Shown here: positions 8,364 through 17,963 of the stretch, piece after piece
Numbering within the stretch: position 1 is the first letter of the stretch
Layout: the number at the start of each line of letters is the position of its first letter
Assembly: GCA_013214715.1 (NCBI GenBank)
Contig: JABSSB010000125.1
Location: 1-37,987 of the forward strand
Source: Paracoccaceae bacterium
GTDB lineage: Bacteria > Pseudomonadota > Alphaproteobacteria > Rhodobacterales > Rhodobacteraceae
Direction of reading: 5' to 3'
DNA: 37,987 nucleotides
Notes under the pieces: generated by a model
What the model saw: only the letters and a program-made list of their open reading frames with translations
Database searches by the model: none
Told to the model about the DNA's origin: nothing
Made by a program: the position numbers and the translations under genes

Positions 8364-8804
8364 TCAGTCAGACAGCCCCCGCAGATAAAGCAGAAGCGAC
8401 GCCGCGAACTGTGCCCCTTCGACACGAAATAGCAAGGGGAGCGAATGTCCCATGCAAAGGTATTTGCGATCCTGCGACGGATAGCGATCGCTTTCGCTGT
8501 GGTTCAGGTCCAAGACCGCCCAAAGCGGCACGCTGTCGCGCAGCAGCACGGGCAACAGGCCGATGCCGCGCGCCTCGATCGCGGCGATGTCGGGATTGGC
8601 GACCTGAGCGACCGGGCGACCCGCTGTGGGCGTCAGCCGGATCAGGTCATCGCCCACCAACTCAGCCCCAAGGGCGATCATCTGGATGGCGAGGCTGGAT
8701 TTGCCCGACCCGGAGGACCCAAGGATCAAAAGTCCCCGCCCGTCGACAGCCACGCAAGTGGCATGAACCAGGTCACCGCCCGACCCGTCAGACGGCAGGC
8801 TCAC
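8364..8804 (-). CDS. hprK: HPr kinase/phosphorylase, short alphaproteobacterial form
   Basis: The protein contains only the catalytic P-loop domain of HPr kinase: CVAVDGRGLLILGSSGSGKSSLAIQMIALG (Walker A) followed by LVGDDLIRL. It is about 146 aa against roughly 310 in Firmicutes. The missing N-terminal domain is a known trait of alphaproteobacterial HprK, not a truncation. It phosphorylates or dephosphorylates the HPr serine. The 168-aa ORF starts inside chvG. I choose GTG 8804, just after the chvG stop, because homology begins near LVHATCV. The ribosome-binding site is weak, so coupling to chvG translation is likely. It lies 6 bp before rapZ. Confidence 0.88.
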   Translation of the reverse strand: MSLPSDGSGGDLVHATCVAVDGRGLLILGSSGSGKSSLAIQMIALGAELVGDDLIRLTPTAGRPVAQVANPDIAAIEARGIGLLPVLLRDSVPLWAVLDLNHSESDRYPSQDRKYLCMGHSLPLLFRVEGAQFAASLLLYLRGLSD

Positions 8805-8814
8805 AGGCGAAGGC

Positions 8815-10509
8815 TCACAGCGGCAGGCCCACCACAAATCGCGCACCCAAGGGCCCCGCGCTCGGTGCATCCTTGGTGCGGCGGATGTTTTCGGCCCAGA
8901 TCACGCCGCCATGGGCTTCGACGATCTGTTTTGAAATCGCCAGCCCAAGGCCGGAATTATTGCCGAAATGCGCCTGAGGGCGCTGCGAATAGAAGCGTTT
9001 GAAAATCTTGGTCAGCGCCTGTTCCGGGATGCCCGGCCCGGTATCTTCCACCGCGATCAGCACATGACGATCCCGCCGCCGCGCCCAGACGCGGATTGCA
9101 TCGCCCTCTTCGCAAAAGGAAATCGCATTGCCCAGAAGGTTGACAAAGACCTGCGCCAGACGTGCCTCCAAACCCTGGATCATCACGGGCTGGGATGGCA
9201 GATCGACCAGGAGATCGATCCCCTTGTCGCGCGCGTCTTCGCCCAGATACTGACTCAGATTTTGCAGCATGATGCGCAGGTCGAACTCTTCCTCGACCTC
9301 TTTGACCAACTCGGCATCCAGCCGCGAGGCATTGGAAATATCGCTGACAAGGCGATCGAGCCGGCGCACATCATGTTCGATCACTTCCAGCAGCTTTTCG
9401 CGCTGATCGTCGCGCTTGACCACGCGCAGCGTGCCCACCGCCGATTGTAGCGAGGCCAGCGGGTTCTTGATCTCATGCGCCACATCGGCGGCGAATTGTT
9501 CATTGCCATCGATGCGATCATAGAGCGCCGAGACCATCCCGCGCAGCGCGGCGCTTAGACGCCCGATCTCGTCCGGGCGGGCCGACAGGTCCGGGATACG
9601 GATGCGCCCCGGATTGACCCGGCGGCGGTTATGTTCGTGGCCAATTTCGGCCGCTGCGGCCAGATCGGCCAGCGGGTTCGCAATGGTCGAGGCCAGCACA
9701 AAGCTCAGCCCGATGGACACAAGAATGGCTACCAGGAACAGCAGCAGAATCTGCTCCTGCTCGGCGCGTGACAGAGCGTCAACCTCGCCGGACGGGCTGG
9801 TCATCGCCACCGCGCCCAAAACGGTGCCATCGGCCGTGATCGGGGTCAGCGCCAGATAGACCTTGGCCCCGTTGCGGTCGAGGCCGGATGAAAACTGCGT
9901 GCCCTCATTCAGCGCCAAAGGCACAAGGTTGGCCAATTGCTGCCCCAACCCGCTTTGCCCGTCGCTCGGATCGGACCGGAACGGGGCGGACACCGCCAGC
10001 CACAGATCGATCAGCGCATCGACAAAAAAGCTTGTCGGCTGTTCCGCCGTAGACAGATCACCGTCAAACCCGGAGGGCACGTGGCGGCCCCGGACATGGC
10101 CCAGCACCGCCCCATTGGCGTCGAAAACATAGACATCCAGCCCTTCGCGTAGGGTCAGACGGTTGAGCGTGGCATCCACTTCGACCGGATCAATGCGCGA
10201 GGGGTCCGACAATTCGGTATAGCCGCGAAAGACATCGGCAATCAGTGTGGATTGTGCCACCATGCCCTTGGCATGTTCGACCAGCACGCCATCGCGGGAA
10301 TGGTTCAGAAACAGGATGCAGGCGACAAGAATATTCAACGCAATCAAGTTGAATTTGATGATCTTGCTGGTCAGCGGCGAATTGCGCAAACGAAAACCCC
10401 GGCGCCGCTCTCGCAGCTCCGGGGATGGGCCTTGATCCATCTTCACCCAATCATCGCCAAGGACAATATCTGCCTCCCTGGTCTCTGATTTGGATGTGAA
10501 ATCTCGCAT
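8815..10509 (-). CDS. chvG: Membrane sensor histidine kinase ChvG
   Basis: The periplasm-sensing kinase of the ChvG-ChvI (ExoS-ChvI) system, known in alphaproteobacteria to respond to acid and cell-envelope state. The order is a cytoplasmic N-terminal tail, TM1 (FNLIALNILVACILFL), a large periplasmic stimulus-sensing domain, TM2 (ILLLFLVAILVSIGLSFVLA), HAMP, a HisKA phosphoacceptor in FAADVAHEIKNPLASLQ and an HATPase (NLLGNAISF, DTGPGIP, GNNSGLGLAISKQIVEAHGG). The ORF track starts at TTG 10527. ATG 10509 behind GGTAAG is more likely, giving about 564 aa. It is downstream of chvI in the same operon. Confidence 0.92.
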   Translation of the reverse strand: MRDFTSKSETREADIVLGDDWVKMDQGPSPELRERRRGFRLRNSPLTSKIIKFNLIALNILVACILFLNHSRDGVLVEHAKGMVAQSTLIADVFRGYTELSDPSRIDPVEVDATLNRLTLREGLDVYVFDANGAVLGHVRGRHVPSGFDGDLSTAEQPTSFFVDALIDLWLAVSAPFRSDPSDGQSGLGQQLANLVPLALNEGTQFSSGLDRNGAKVYLALTPITADGTVLGAVAMTSPSGEVDALSRAEQEQILLLFLVAILVSIGLSFVLASTIANPLADLAAAAEIGHEHNRRRVNPGRIRIPDLSARPDEIGRLSAALRGMVSALYDRIDGNEQFAADVAHEIKNPLASLQSAVGTLRVVKRDDQREKLLEVIEHDVRRLDRLVSDISNASRLDAELVKEVEEEFDLRIMLQNLSQYLGEDARDKGIDLLVDLPSQPVMIQGLEARLAQVFVNLLGNAISFCEEGDAIRVWARRRDRHVLIAVEDTGPGIPEQALTKIFKRFYSQRPQAHFGNNSGLGLAISKQIVEAHGGVIWAENIRRTKDAPSAGPLGARFVVGLPL

Positions 10510-10568
10510 GCTCTTACCACTCACCAAACTGGCAGCGCCACGCCTGCGGCGCCACCCGCATCCGCCCC

Positions 10569-11273
10569 TCAGTCTTCGTTATACCTGTAACCGATGCCAT
10601 AGAGCGTTTCGATGGCTGCGAAGTTTTCATCAGCCCCGCGCATCTTCTTGCGCAGACGTTTGATATGGCTGTCGATGGTGCGGTCATCGACATAGACCTG
10701 ATCATCATAGGCCACATCCATCAGTTGATCGCGGCTTTTGACAAAGCCGGGGCGCTGCGCCAATGCCTGAAGCAGCAGGAATTCGGTGACCGTCAGGGAC
10801 ACATCCGTGCCCTTCCAGCTGACCGCATGGCGCAGCGGGTCCATGCGCAGGTGGCCGCGCTCCATCACCTTGCCATCATTGCGTTCTTCGGTGCTGACGG
10901 TTTCAATCGCATCCTGACGGCGCAGCAGCGCGCGAATACGTTCGACCAGCAGGCGCTGTGAAAACGGCTTTTTCACATAATCATCCGCGCCCATGCGCAG
11001 GCCCAGCACCTCGTCGATCTCATCATCTTTCGAGGTCAGGAAAATCACCGGCAACTGGTTGGTCTTCTGCCGCAGCCGCTGCAGCAGGTCCATGCCGTCC
11101 ATGCGCGGCATCTTGATGTCCAGCACGGCCATATCCGGCATGCTTTTGTTAAAGGCGTCCAAAGCGGATTGGCCATCATTGAAGGTTTCGACTTCAAAGC
11201 CTTCATTTTCGAGAGTCATTGCGACCGATGTCAGAATATTCCGATCATCATCTACAAGTGCGATACGCGACAT
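10569..11273 (-). CDS. chvI: Response regulator ChvI, OmpR family
   Basis: A 234-aa two-domain regulator. The receiver has [11 protein letters not shown] (acidic pocket), the phosphoacceptor Asp in [13 protein letters not shown] and the Lys in VKKPFSQ. The C-terminal winged-helix domain shows [29 protein letters not shown] and [17 protein letters not shown] and ends in [10 protein letters not shown]. It is the cognate regulator of the downstream chvG and typically controls envelope, exopolysaccharide and acid-response genes. It is divergent from pckA across a 388-bp gap, the arrangement found in many alphaproteobacteria. Confidence 0.95.
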   Translation of the reverse strand: MSRIALVDDDRNILTSVAMTLENEGFEVETFNDGQSALDAFNKSMPDMAVLDIKMPRMDGMDLLQRLRQKTNQLPVIFLTSKDDEIDEVLGLRMGADDYVKKPFSQRLLVERIRALLRRQDAIETVSTEERNDGKVMERGHLRMDPLRHAVSWKGTDVSLTVTEFLLLQALAQRPGFVKSRDQLMDVAYDDQVYVDDRTIDSHIKRLRKKMRGADENFAAIETLYGIGYRYNED

Positions 11274-11661
11274 GCCTGTTGCCCCTTGCTGTAGGTTCTT
11301 CTTGCCTTCTTTGTCACCAGCACCGGGGGCCCGTTTTGAGCCGAATCGATTTTTACCATAGCTGGTTTTACTTGCTCTCTATTGTGAAAGCAAAAAATCT
11401 GCCTGCTGTCAGGGGTTATTCATTTAGACTTTGGCACGAATATGTCATTCTCTTGAGCGGTGTCACAGTTTCGCCACGCAATTGATTGCGCTAAAGGCCA
11501 ATAGATTGCGCTAACGACGAAAAACGCTCCTGTTCACTCCCGGAAACGTCATGTTATGACCCGCTCACGACCTCCGGCCGGGCGCGTCCCGGACGGAGGG
11601 TTATTGCGAATCGTCCTTGCGCCAAAAAGCTTAGGCGCTTGTGTGACAGGAGAGATCAGAC
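11274..11661. other. Divergent chvI/pckA control region
   Basis: A 388-bp gene-free stretch. It holds two copies of an 11-mer (see 11484-11514), a GCGCC/GGCGC stem at 11619-11638 (loop AAAAAGCTTA) in the pckA leader, and the pckA ribosome-binding site AGGAGAG at 11648-11654. Its middle (about 11360-11480) is distinctly AT-richer than the flanks, as expected for promoters. I could not fix -35/-10 boxes with confidence for either gene. Confidence 0.6.
11484..11514. promoter_or_regulatory. Two 11-bp direct repeats, 20-bp phasing
   Basis: GATTGCGCTAA occurs at 11484-11494 and again exactly at 11504-11514, a 20-bp period that puts both copies on the same face of the helix. A degenerate ATTGCGAAT is found near 11603. 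The pair lies 148 bp before pckA and 211 bp before chvI. It could bind a tandem dimeric activator such as an OmpR-type regulator (ChvI itself is a candidate) or another carbon-control regulator. The identity of the factor is not determinable from sequence. Confidence 0.5.
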
Positions 11662-13260
11662 ATGACCACCGGACGGGTAAACCCGAACTTCCGCCTCGAA
11701 GATCAAGGCATCGAAGGGTTGGGTCAGGTCTATTATAACTTGATGGAACCGGCGCTTGTCTCAACCGCTTTGGCGCGCGGTGAAGGCAGCCTGGGCAAGG
11801 GCGGCGCGTTCCTGGTGACCACCGGCAAGTTTACCGGCCGGTCGCCCAAGGACAAGCATGTCGTGAAAACCGACAGCGTCGCCGACACAATCTGGTGGGA
11901 CAACAACGCCGCCATGTCGCCCGAAGGCTTTGACGCGCTGTATGAAGACATGCTGGCCCATATGAAGGGCCGCGACTATTTCGTTCAGGATCTGGTGGGC
12001 GGGGCCGACCCCGCGCATTCGATCAATGTGCGCATGGTGACGGAACTGGCCTGGCACGGGCTGTTCATCCGCCATCTGCTGCGCCGCCCGGATCGCGAAG
12101 ATCTGGATGAGTTCACTGCCGATTTCACCGTGATCAACTGCCCCAGCTTTCAGGCTGACCCGGCCAAGCATGACTGCCGCAGCGAAACCGTCATCGCGAT
12201 GAATTTCGACCAAAAGCTGATCTTGATCGGCGGCACCGAATATGCGGGTGAAAACAAGAAATCGGTCTTTACGCTGCTGAATTACCTGCTGCCGGAAAAA
12301 GGCATCATGCCGATGCATTGCTCGGCCAATCACGCGATTGGCAACCCGGTGGATGCGGCGGTGTTCTTTGGCCTGTCGGGCACCGGCAAGACCACGCTGT
12401 CAGCTGATCCGGGCCGCACGCTGATCGGTGATGACGAACATGGATGGTCGGATCGCGGCACCTTCAACTTTGAAGGCGGCTGCTATGCCAAGACGATCAA
12501 TCTCAGCCCCGAGGCCGAGCCCGAGATTTACGCCACGACCGAAAAATTCGGCACGATCATCGAAAACATGATCTTTGACGAAGAGACCTTCGATCTGGAT
12601 TTCAACGATGACAGCCTGACGGCGAATATGCGCTGCGCCTATCCGCTGGATTACATTTCCAACGCGTCGAAATCGGCGTTGGGTGGGCACCCCAAGAATA
12701 TCATTATGCTAACTTGCGACGCCTTTGGCGTGCTGCCCCCGATTGCCCGGCTGACGCCCGCACAGGCGATGTATCACTTCCTGTCGGGTTTCACGTCAAA
12801 GGTAGCAGGCACAGAACGCGGCGTGACCGAACCTGAGCCGACCTTCTCCACCTGCTTCGGCGCGCCCTTCATGCCGCGTCGCCCCGAGGTTTACGGCCAA
12901 CTGCTGCGCAACAAGATTGCCCAGCATGGCGCGACCTGCTGGCTGGTGAACACGGGCTGGACCGGTGGTGCCTATGGCACGGGCTCCCGTATGCCGATCA
13001 AGGCGACCCGCGCCCTGCTGACGGCGGCGCTGGATGGCTCGCTGGCGCAGGCGGAGTTCCGCAAGGATGAAAACTTCGGTTTCGAGGTGCCGATGGGCGT
13101 GGCCGGCGTGCCAGATCTGCTGCTTGAGCCGCGCAAGACCTGGGAAGACAAAGCTGCCTATGACGCGCAGGCCGCCAAGCTGGTCACGATGTTCTCGGAG
13201 AACTTCCAGCAGTATCTGCCGCATATCGATGATGATGTGAAAGCGGCGGCCATCGGCTGA
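11662..13260 (+). CDS. pckA: Phosphoenolpyruvate carboxykinase (ATP)
   Basis: This enzyme catalyses ATP-dependent decarboxylation and phosphorylation of oxaloacetate to PEP, the first committed gluconeogenic step. The 532-aa length is standard. It shows [15 protein letters not shown], the kinase P-loop [17 protein letters not shown], the metal and ATP region [29 protein letters not shown], and [15 protein letters not shown] near the C-terminus. AGGAGAG is 7 nt before the ATG. It is a single gene, closed by the terminator at 13288. With pyk (33979-35424) and the PTS proteins it places several PEP-handling functions in this window. Confidence 0.97.
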   Translation: MTTGRVNPNFRLEDQGIEGLGQVYYNLMEPALVSTALARGEGSLGKGGAFLVTTGKFTGRSPKDKHVVKTDSVADTIWWDNNAAMSPEGFDALYEDMLAHMKGRDYFVQDLVGGADPAHSINVRMVTELAWHGLFIRHLLRRPDREDLDEFTADFTVINCPSFQADPAKHDCRSETVIAMNFDQKLILIGGTEYAGENKKSVFTLLNYLLPEKGIMPMHCSANHAIGNPVDAAVFFGLSGTGKTTLSADPGRTLIGDDEHGWSDRGTFNFEGGCYAKTINLSPEAEPEIYATTEKFGTIIENMIFDEETFDLDFNDDSLTANMRCAYPLDYISNASKSALGGHPKNIIMLTCDAFGVLPPIARLTPAQAMYHFLSGFTSKVAGTERGVTEPEPTFSTCFGAPFMPRRPEVYGQLLRNKIAQHGATCWLVNTGWTGGAYGTGSRMPIKATRALLTAALDGSLAQAEFRKDENFGFEVPMGVAGVPDLLLEPRKTWEDKAAYDAQAAKLVTMFSENFQQYLPHIDDDVKAAAIG

Positions 13261-13287
13261 GCCGACCGCTGCTGCGACAGAATTCGG

Positions 13288-13320
13288 GGCATGCACGGGA
13301 CATCCTGTGCGTGCCTTTTT
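13288..13320 (+). terminator. Rho-independent terminator of pckA
   Basis: GGCATGCAC and GTGCGTGCC form a 9-bp stem with one G-T pair, with a further GGA/TCC stem inside the loop, followed by TTTTT. It starts 28 bp after the pckA stop. Confidence 0.8.
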
Positions 13321-13400
13321 CCTTGGCGGCATGCCCGCTGCATTGTTGCCCTGCCGCATTTGATCTCCCCCATGCCAAGACACTGGTTGGGGAGCAGCAG

Positions 13401-14200
13401 ATGACCAAAATCAGCGCCACCACCCGGCTTTGCGCGTCGATTGCGAACCCGAACAAGGCCACCAAGGCGCCGGGCATGCATAATGCGGGCTTTGGCATGG
13501 TGGGGGCGGATCTGCGCTATACCGCCTTTCAACCGGAATTGATCGGCGCGGCCATCGCCGCGATCCAGGCATTGGATTTTGCCGGGGTCACGATGTCGCA
13601 GCCGTTCACGCAGGATGTGATGGCGCATCTCGACGCCATTGACGACACCGCCCGCGCCATTGGGGCGGTGAATGTGGTGCATCATTCTGGTGGGCCATAA
13701 TTCCGACTGGATCGGCGCGATGGATGCGCTGGAAGACCACGCCCCCGTGGCTGGCACACGCGCCCCCGTTCTGGGCGCAGGTTGGGCCGCGCGGGCCGTG
13801 GTCTATGGGCTGATCACACGCGGGGCGCAGGTGACGGTTCTGAACTGCTCGGACGCCAAGGCCGTGCTTTGGCAGATGATCTTGGCGCAACCTATGGCGG
13901 CGACATGGGCGCATTGGCAGCAGGCAGTTGCGATATTCCGGTCAACACCTTTCCACAAACCGCAACGATCCCACGGCGCGGCTGATCGACCCCGCCACCC
14001 TGACCGGGATCGACACAGTGATGGATATCAACATCCACAAAGCCCCCACGCAGCTTCTGATCGACGCCAAAGCCGTCAGGGCCATGCCCATCGGCGGTAT
14101 TCGGATGCTGGTCTTGCGGGGTGTTTTCGCGTTTGAGCTGTTTTCCGGCCACAAAGCGCCCGTCGAGATCATGCAGGCAGCGGTCGGGTCTGGGTCTTGA
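13401..14200 (+). pseudogene. Shikimate dehydrogenase-like gene, frameshifted
   Basis: The reading begins at ATG 13401 behind GGGGAGCAG: LCASIANPNKATKAPGMHNAGF, FAGVTMSQPFTQDVMAHLDAIDDTARAIGAVN, typical of the AroE N-terminal substrate domain. It then shifts near 13690 to GHNSDWIGAMDALEDHAP and a Rossmann-like VLGAGWAARAVVYGLITRGAQVTVLN. It shifts near 13865 to LADDLGATYGGDMGALA and again near 13950 to LIDPATLTGIDTVMDINIHKAP and GGIRMLVLRGVFAFELFSGHKAPVE. Three frameshifts across about 265 codons make it non-functional. The parent would have been a shikimate/quinate dehydrogenase paralogue, not necessarily the biosynthetic AroE. It is convergent with another pseudogene. Confidence 0.8.
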
Positions 14201-14237
14201 AGACACCCGCCGGGACGGTCCCGGCGGGCGTCAAAGA

Positions 14238-16060
14238 TCAGGCGGCGCGCTTCACGCGATGGGCGGCGGAAATGATATCGGCCCCTTTTTCGCCGATCAT
14301 GATCGAGGCCGCATTGGTGTTGCCGCTGATGATGTCGGGCAACACGCTGGCATCGGCCACACGCAGATTGCCCACGCCGTTCACCCGCAATTCGGCATCG
14401 ACCACATCCCCCATCCGGCAGGTCGAGACGAGGTGATAGACGGTCGTCGAGAAATGCAGCGCCATATTCTCCAACAGCGCGTCGCTGGGCGGCTCACCAG
14501 CCACATAGCCATGCTTCTCGGCCAGTTCCGGCGGCACGTTCAGCGGGCCGGGTTTCACATCGCCGGGCCAGTTTTCGACGATCTCAAGGCATTTGCGCAT
14601 CACCGCGACCATGACCTTCAGATCATGCGGATCGGTGAAATAATTCATCCGGATGATCGGCGCATCGGCGGCATCCTTGCTGGCCAGAACGATCTCTCCG
14701 CTGGAATGGGGCAGAACCGGGTTGGCAAGCAGGAACATGTTTTCCGCCGTCGCAGCCAAACTCGCCTCGGGATCGGCAAAGAAGCGCGACAGATCAATGC
14801 GCAGCCGGTCGCCCAGTAGCCCGGCATCATAGCCGCAGGGGACATAGCCGATTTGCGCGTCATGGCTGTGATGATCGCCCAACCCGGTCGAGAAAAACGC
14901 CACCGCATCATAAAGCGATGACGAGACAAGGCTTTCGCCCGTTTCCATCCATTCGCCCACGCGGCGTTCGGCCTCGGCCTTCAAACCGGCCAGTTCGGGC
15001 GGCAGGTTGGCATCCTCTGCAGGATCGGCGGGCAGCGGACCGGCAGGCGCACGCAGGGCATCCGGCCCGGCCGAAACACCGACCTCTGCCACCGGCACGC
15101 CGATGCCGGGGGCCGGAAAGAACAAAGCGCAATGCAGATGGTCCTTGAGGTTCTTGCCCACGCCGGGCAATTCGACCTGACAGGTCACGCCGACCTCTTC
15201 CAATTCGCGGCGAGGACCAATCCCCGACAGCATCAGGATCTGCGGAGAGCCCACGGCACCCGCGCTCAGGATCACTTCGCCGCTGGCATGCAGCGCGTGC
15301 AGGGCACCATCGGCATCCCGATATTCAATGCCGGTCGCGGTCGGCGCGTCGCCTTCGGTCAGCAGCACGCGGGTCACCTGCGCGCCGGTGACGATGGTCA
15401 GGTTCTCGCGCGCTTCGGTCTCGCCCTGCAGGAAGGCGCGATAGGTGCTTGAGCGCATCCCGTTCCGTGTTGTTGTCTGGAAGAGCGATGTCACCCCCTC
15501 CGGCCCGCCGCGGTCACGGCCATTGTAATCGCCGCGTGCCATGCCCGTCGCCTCGGACGCAGTGACAAAACTGCGCGCCGCCGGAATCACGGGAGAGCGG
15601 ACAGACACCCCCAAAGGCCCGCCCGTGCCATGCGCGTCGCTGTCGATCGACACTTCGTTCGACGGGGTCAGGTCTTCGGATTTGATGAAATAGGGCAGCA
15701 CATCCTCGAACGACCAGCCGGTTGCGCCCATCTCGGCCCATTTGTCGAAATCGCCGGGATGGCCGCGCACATAGGCCATGTAGGTCAACGCCGACGACCC
15801 GCCCAGCATCTTGCCCCGCGGCACCGGCATCACATTGCCGACCAGCCCCAGCCCAGCATTGCCGGGATCAGCCGTATACATCCAGTCAGTATTGGGGTCG
15901 AGCTGCAGGCTCGCCACGGCGGCGGGCATCAATTCGTGATCGGGGGCGCTTCGCCCGCTTCGACCAAGGCCACGATTTTTGTCGGATCTTCGCTGAGCCG
16001 CGTGGCCATCACGGCCCCCGCAGACCCACCGCCCACGACGATGAAGTCATAAGTTGTCAT
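14238..16060 (-). pseudogene. GMC family FAD oxidoreductase with N-terminal frameshift
   Basis: The 564-aa ORF carries most of a glucose-methanol-choline oxidoreductase: PRGKMLGGSSALTYMAYVRGHPGDFDKW, AGAVGSPQILMLSGIG, and the C-terminal VYHLVSTCRMG (catalytic His region) and NTNAASIMIGEKGADI. It lacks the FAD-binding start. That start is found in the 67-aa ORF just upstream in another frame: [23 protein letters not shown] from ATG 16060, preceded by GGAGG. The two meet near 15930-15940, where loss of one base turns APPITELMP into APPITN-stop. A single-base lesion could be a sequencing error, but otherwise the FAD fold is not made. The parent would be an alcohol or choline dehydrogenase-like flavoprotein of about 600 aa. 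Confidence 0.82.
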
Positions 16061-16161
16061 TATGTGGTTTCCTCCCAGAACCAGAGGCAATGGCATCCTA
16101 GCACAGCCTGTCCCAGTTGAGAGTATTTTCAAATGCGGGGCATCTGGTCGCGGGGTGGTGT

Positions 16162-17054
16162 TTACCCGTCGGTGTGGCGCTGCGGGCCAAAGCGGTGGCG
16201 ATATTCGGTCGGGGAAAGCCCCACGATCTCGCGGAAGGCGCGGCGGAACCCGCCTGCATCATCATAGCCCACCGCAAAGGCCACCTGATCCACCGCGTCG
16301 CGCGTGGTTTCCAAAAGGGCCCGCGCCCGCGCTACCCGCAGACGACGCAGATAGGCGGTAGGTGTCAGCCCGGTTGCCGCGCGGAACCGGCGCAGGAAAC
16401 TGCGATCCGACATGGCCGCGCGGTCTGCCAGCGCCATCACCGTCCAATCGCGCCCCGGCGCGGCCTGAAGCGCCTTTTGCACATCGGCTATGGCGGTGTC
16501 CCCATGCGCATAGGACGGGCGGAAGGGTCGGAAAGATTGCGGCTCGCGCCCCTTGGGATCCACGACAAAAGCGCGCGCGACCTCCAGCATGATGGGCCGC
16601 CCGTGCAGGTTTTCGATCAGATGCAGCGCCAGATTGGTCCAGGCCATGATGCCAGCCGCAGACAGGATATCCCCCTCATCCACCAGCAGCCAGTCCACAT
16701 CCAGATCGACACATGGAAAGCGCGCTGCGAAACTGGCGCGGTGCTGCCAATGCGTGGTCATCCGCCGCCCCGTGGCCAGTCCGGCTTCGGCAATGGCAAA
16801 CGCCCCGGCTTGATGATATCCGCGCAAAGCTTCTGGCAAGGCATCAGGGAAGCTTGGCGGCGTCAGGCTCAGCGCAGGCGGCAGGATCAGCAGCACATCT
16901 GATCGAGACGCCGTTCCGGCCAGGTCTTGCAGGGTCATGACTGTTGCGCGGGTCGGGTCACCTGCCATTCAGGCCGCCATGTCGACCATATGCGCAGCCC
17001 CAGCAGCGTCGCCTACTGCGCGCCGGGATAGCGGATCAGCAGGATGTGCCTCAC
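16162..17054 (-). pseudogene. GlxA-type AraC family regulator with broken N-terminus
   Basis: The 268-aa ORF ends in an AraC helix-turn-helix pair ([45 protein letters not shown]). The rest of a DJ-1/PfpI-like domain precedes it (VDWLLVDEGDILSAAGIMAWTNLALHLIE), as in GlxA-type regulators of about 310-330 aa. The missing N-terminus is visible upstream. From GTG 17054, overlapping the tauE stop as GTGA, one reads RHILLIRYPGAQ, then a TAG at 17013-17015 where a Gln would be expected, then ATLLGL. A frame change between about 16960 and 16990 joins it to the body. A short product from ATG 16968 could still bind DNA but would lack part of the sensor domain. Confidence 0.65.
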
Positions 17055-17815
17055 CCCAGCAGCCCGCGCCGCACAAGGTTCAGCCCCGCCACCAGCAGGA
17101 CCACCAGCGTCGCGGTCTTGAAGGTCGCCTGATCGATCCGGTCCGAGATCTTCGTGCCCAGCCACATGCCAAACATCGCGGGCAGAACCAGCAAAGCCGA
17201 AAACGGTGCTGTTTCCGCCCGAAACACGCCCGACCCGATATGCGCGCCCACAAGCGCCGCCGCGCCCAGCCCATAGATCACGCCCTGTATCCTCATCTGA
17301 TCGGATTTGGGCGTGTTCAAAGCGGTCAGATAGGCCACTGTGGGCGGCCCCCAGACGCCGGAAAACCCGCCGATCAGCCCGGCAAAGGCGCCGACCCCGG
17401 CCTCCATCCGTTTGGAGGGGCGACCCAGTTTCGGCTGCCAGCCCAAAAGCTGCATCGCAGCAAAAAGGCTGACCAGCGCGCCCAGCGCCAGCAGCATGAC
17501 CTCTCCGGGCAGGACGCGCACCAACTGGGCCGAGCCCAACAGGAATACCAGCCCGACGCCCAGAAACAGGCCAAATTTGCGGGTCGAGGCCCAGGCCGCA
17601 CGCCAGCCCTGCCGCAGAGCCTGCATCCCGTTTGTGACCAAGGTGGGCAAGATCAGGCCAGCCAGCGCCAATTCCGGCGAAATGAAGCTCGACAGCCCTG
17701 AAATCAGTACCATTGGCATGGCAAAGCCCACCACGCCCTTGATCAGCCCGGCGAGAACTGCAACGCCTAGGGCGAGGGTCAGATCAAGCGGTGTGAAAAG
17801 GTCAAAGATCATCAT
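17051..17815 (-). CDS. TauE/SafE family membrane transporter
   Basis: A 254-aa integral membrane protein with about seven to eight hydrophobic segments. Family motifs are LAGLIKGVVGFAMPMVLI near the N-terminus and FAGLIGGFSGVWGPPTVAYL in the middle, the two duplicated glycine-rich signatures of TauE/SafE permeases. These export or move sulfite, sulfoacetate or related small organic anions across the inner membrane; the substrate here is unknown. Its stop overlaps the GTG of the broken regulator downstream. It is divergent from the acyl-CoA dehydrogenase at 17964 across 148 bp. Start choice between ATG 17815 and 17812 is open. Confidence 0.87.
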   Translation of the reverse strand: MMIFDLFTPLDLTLALGVAVLAGLIKGVVGFAMPMVLISGLSSFISPELALAGLILPTLVTNGMQALRQGWRAAWASTRKFGLFLGVGLVFLLGSAQLVRVLPGEVMLLALGALVSLFAAMQLLGWQPKLGRPSKRMEAGVGAFAGLIGGFSGVWGPPTVAYLTALNTPKSDQMRIQGVIYGLGAAALVGAHIGSGVFRAETAPFSALLVLPAMFGMWLGTKISDRIDQATFKTATLVVLLVAGLNLVRRGLLG

Positions 17816-17963
17816 GCGCGTCGATCTAACGTCTTGACGCGGAAGGTGCGAGCGTTAAAGCACGAGGTAATTTTTAAACCGTGACGGTACGTCCCGCGTA
17901 ATCTTATTGCGCTGCAGGTGCAAAATGACTAGACCGGCATTCGAACTGGAAAGGGTATGATTC

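Noticed and set aside
8364-8804. hprK as a truncated gene
   Set aside because: The short form with only the kinase domain is normal in alphaproteobacteria and the P-loop is intact.
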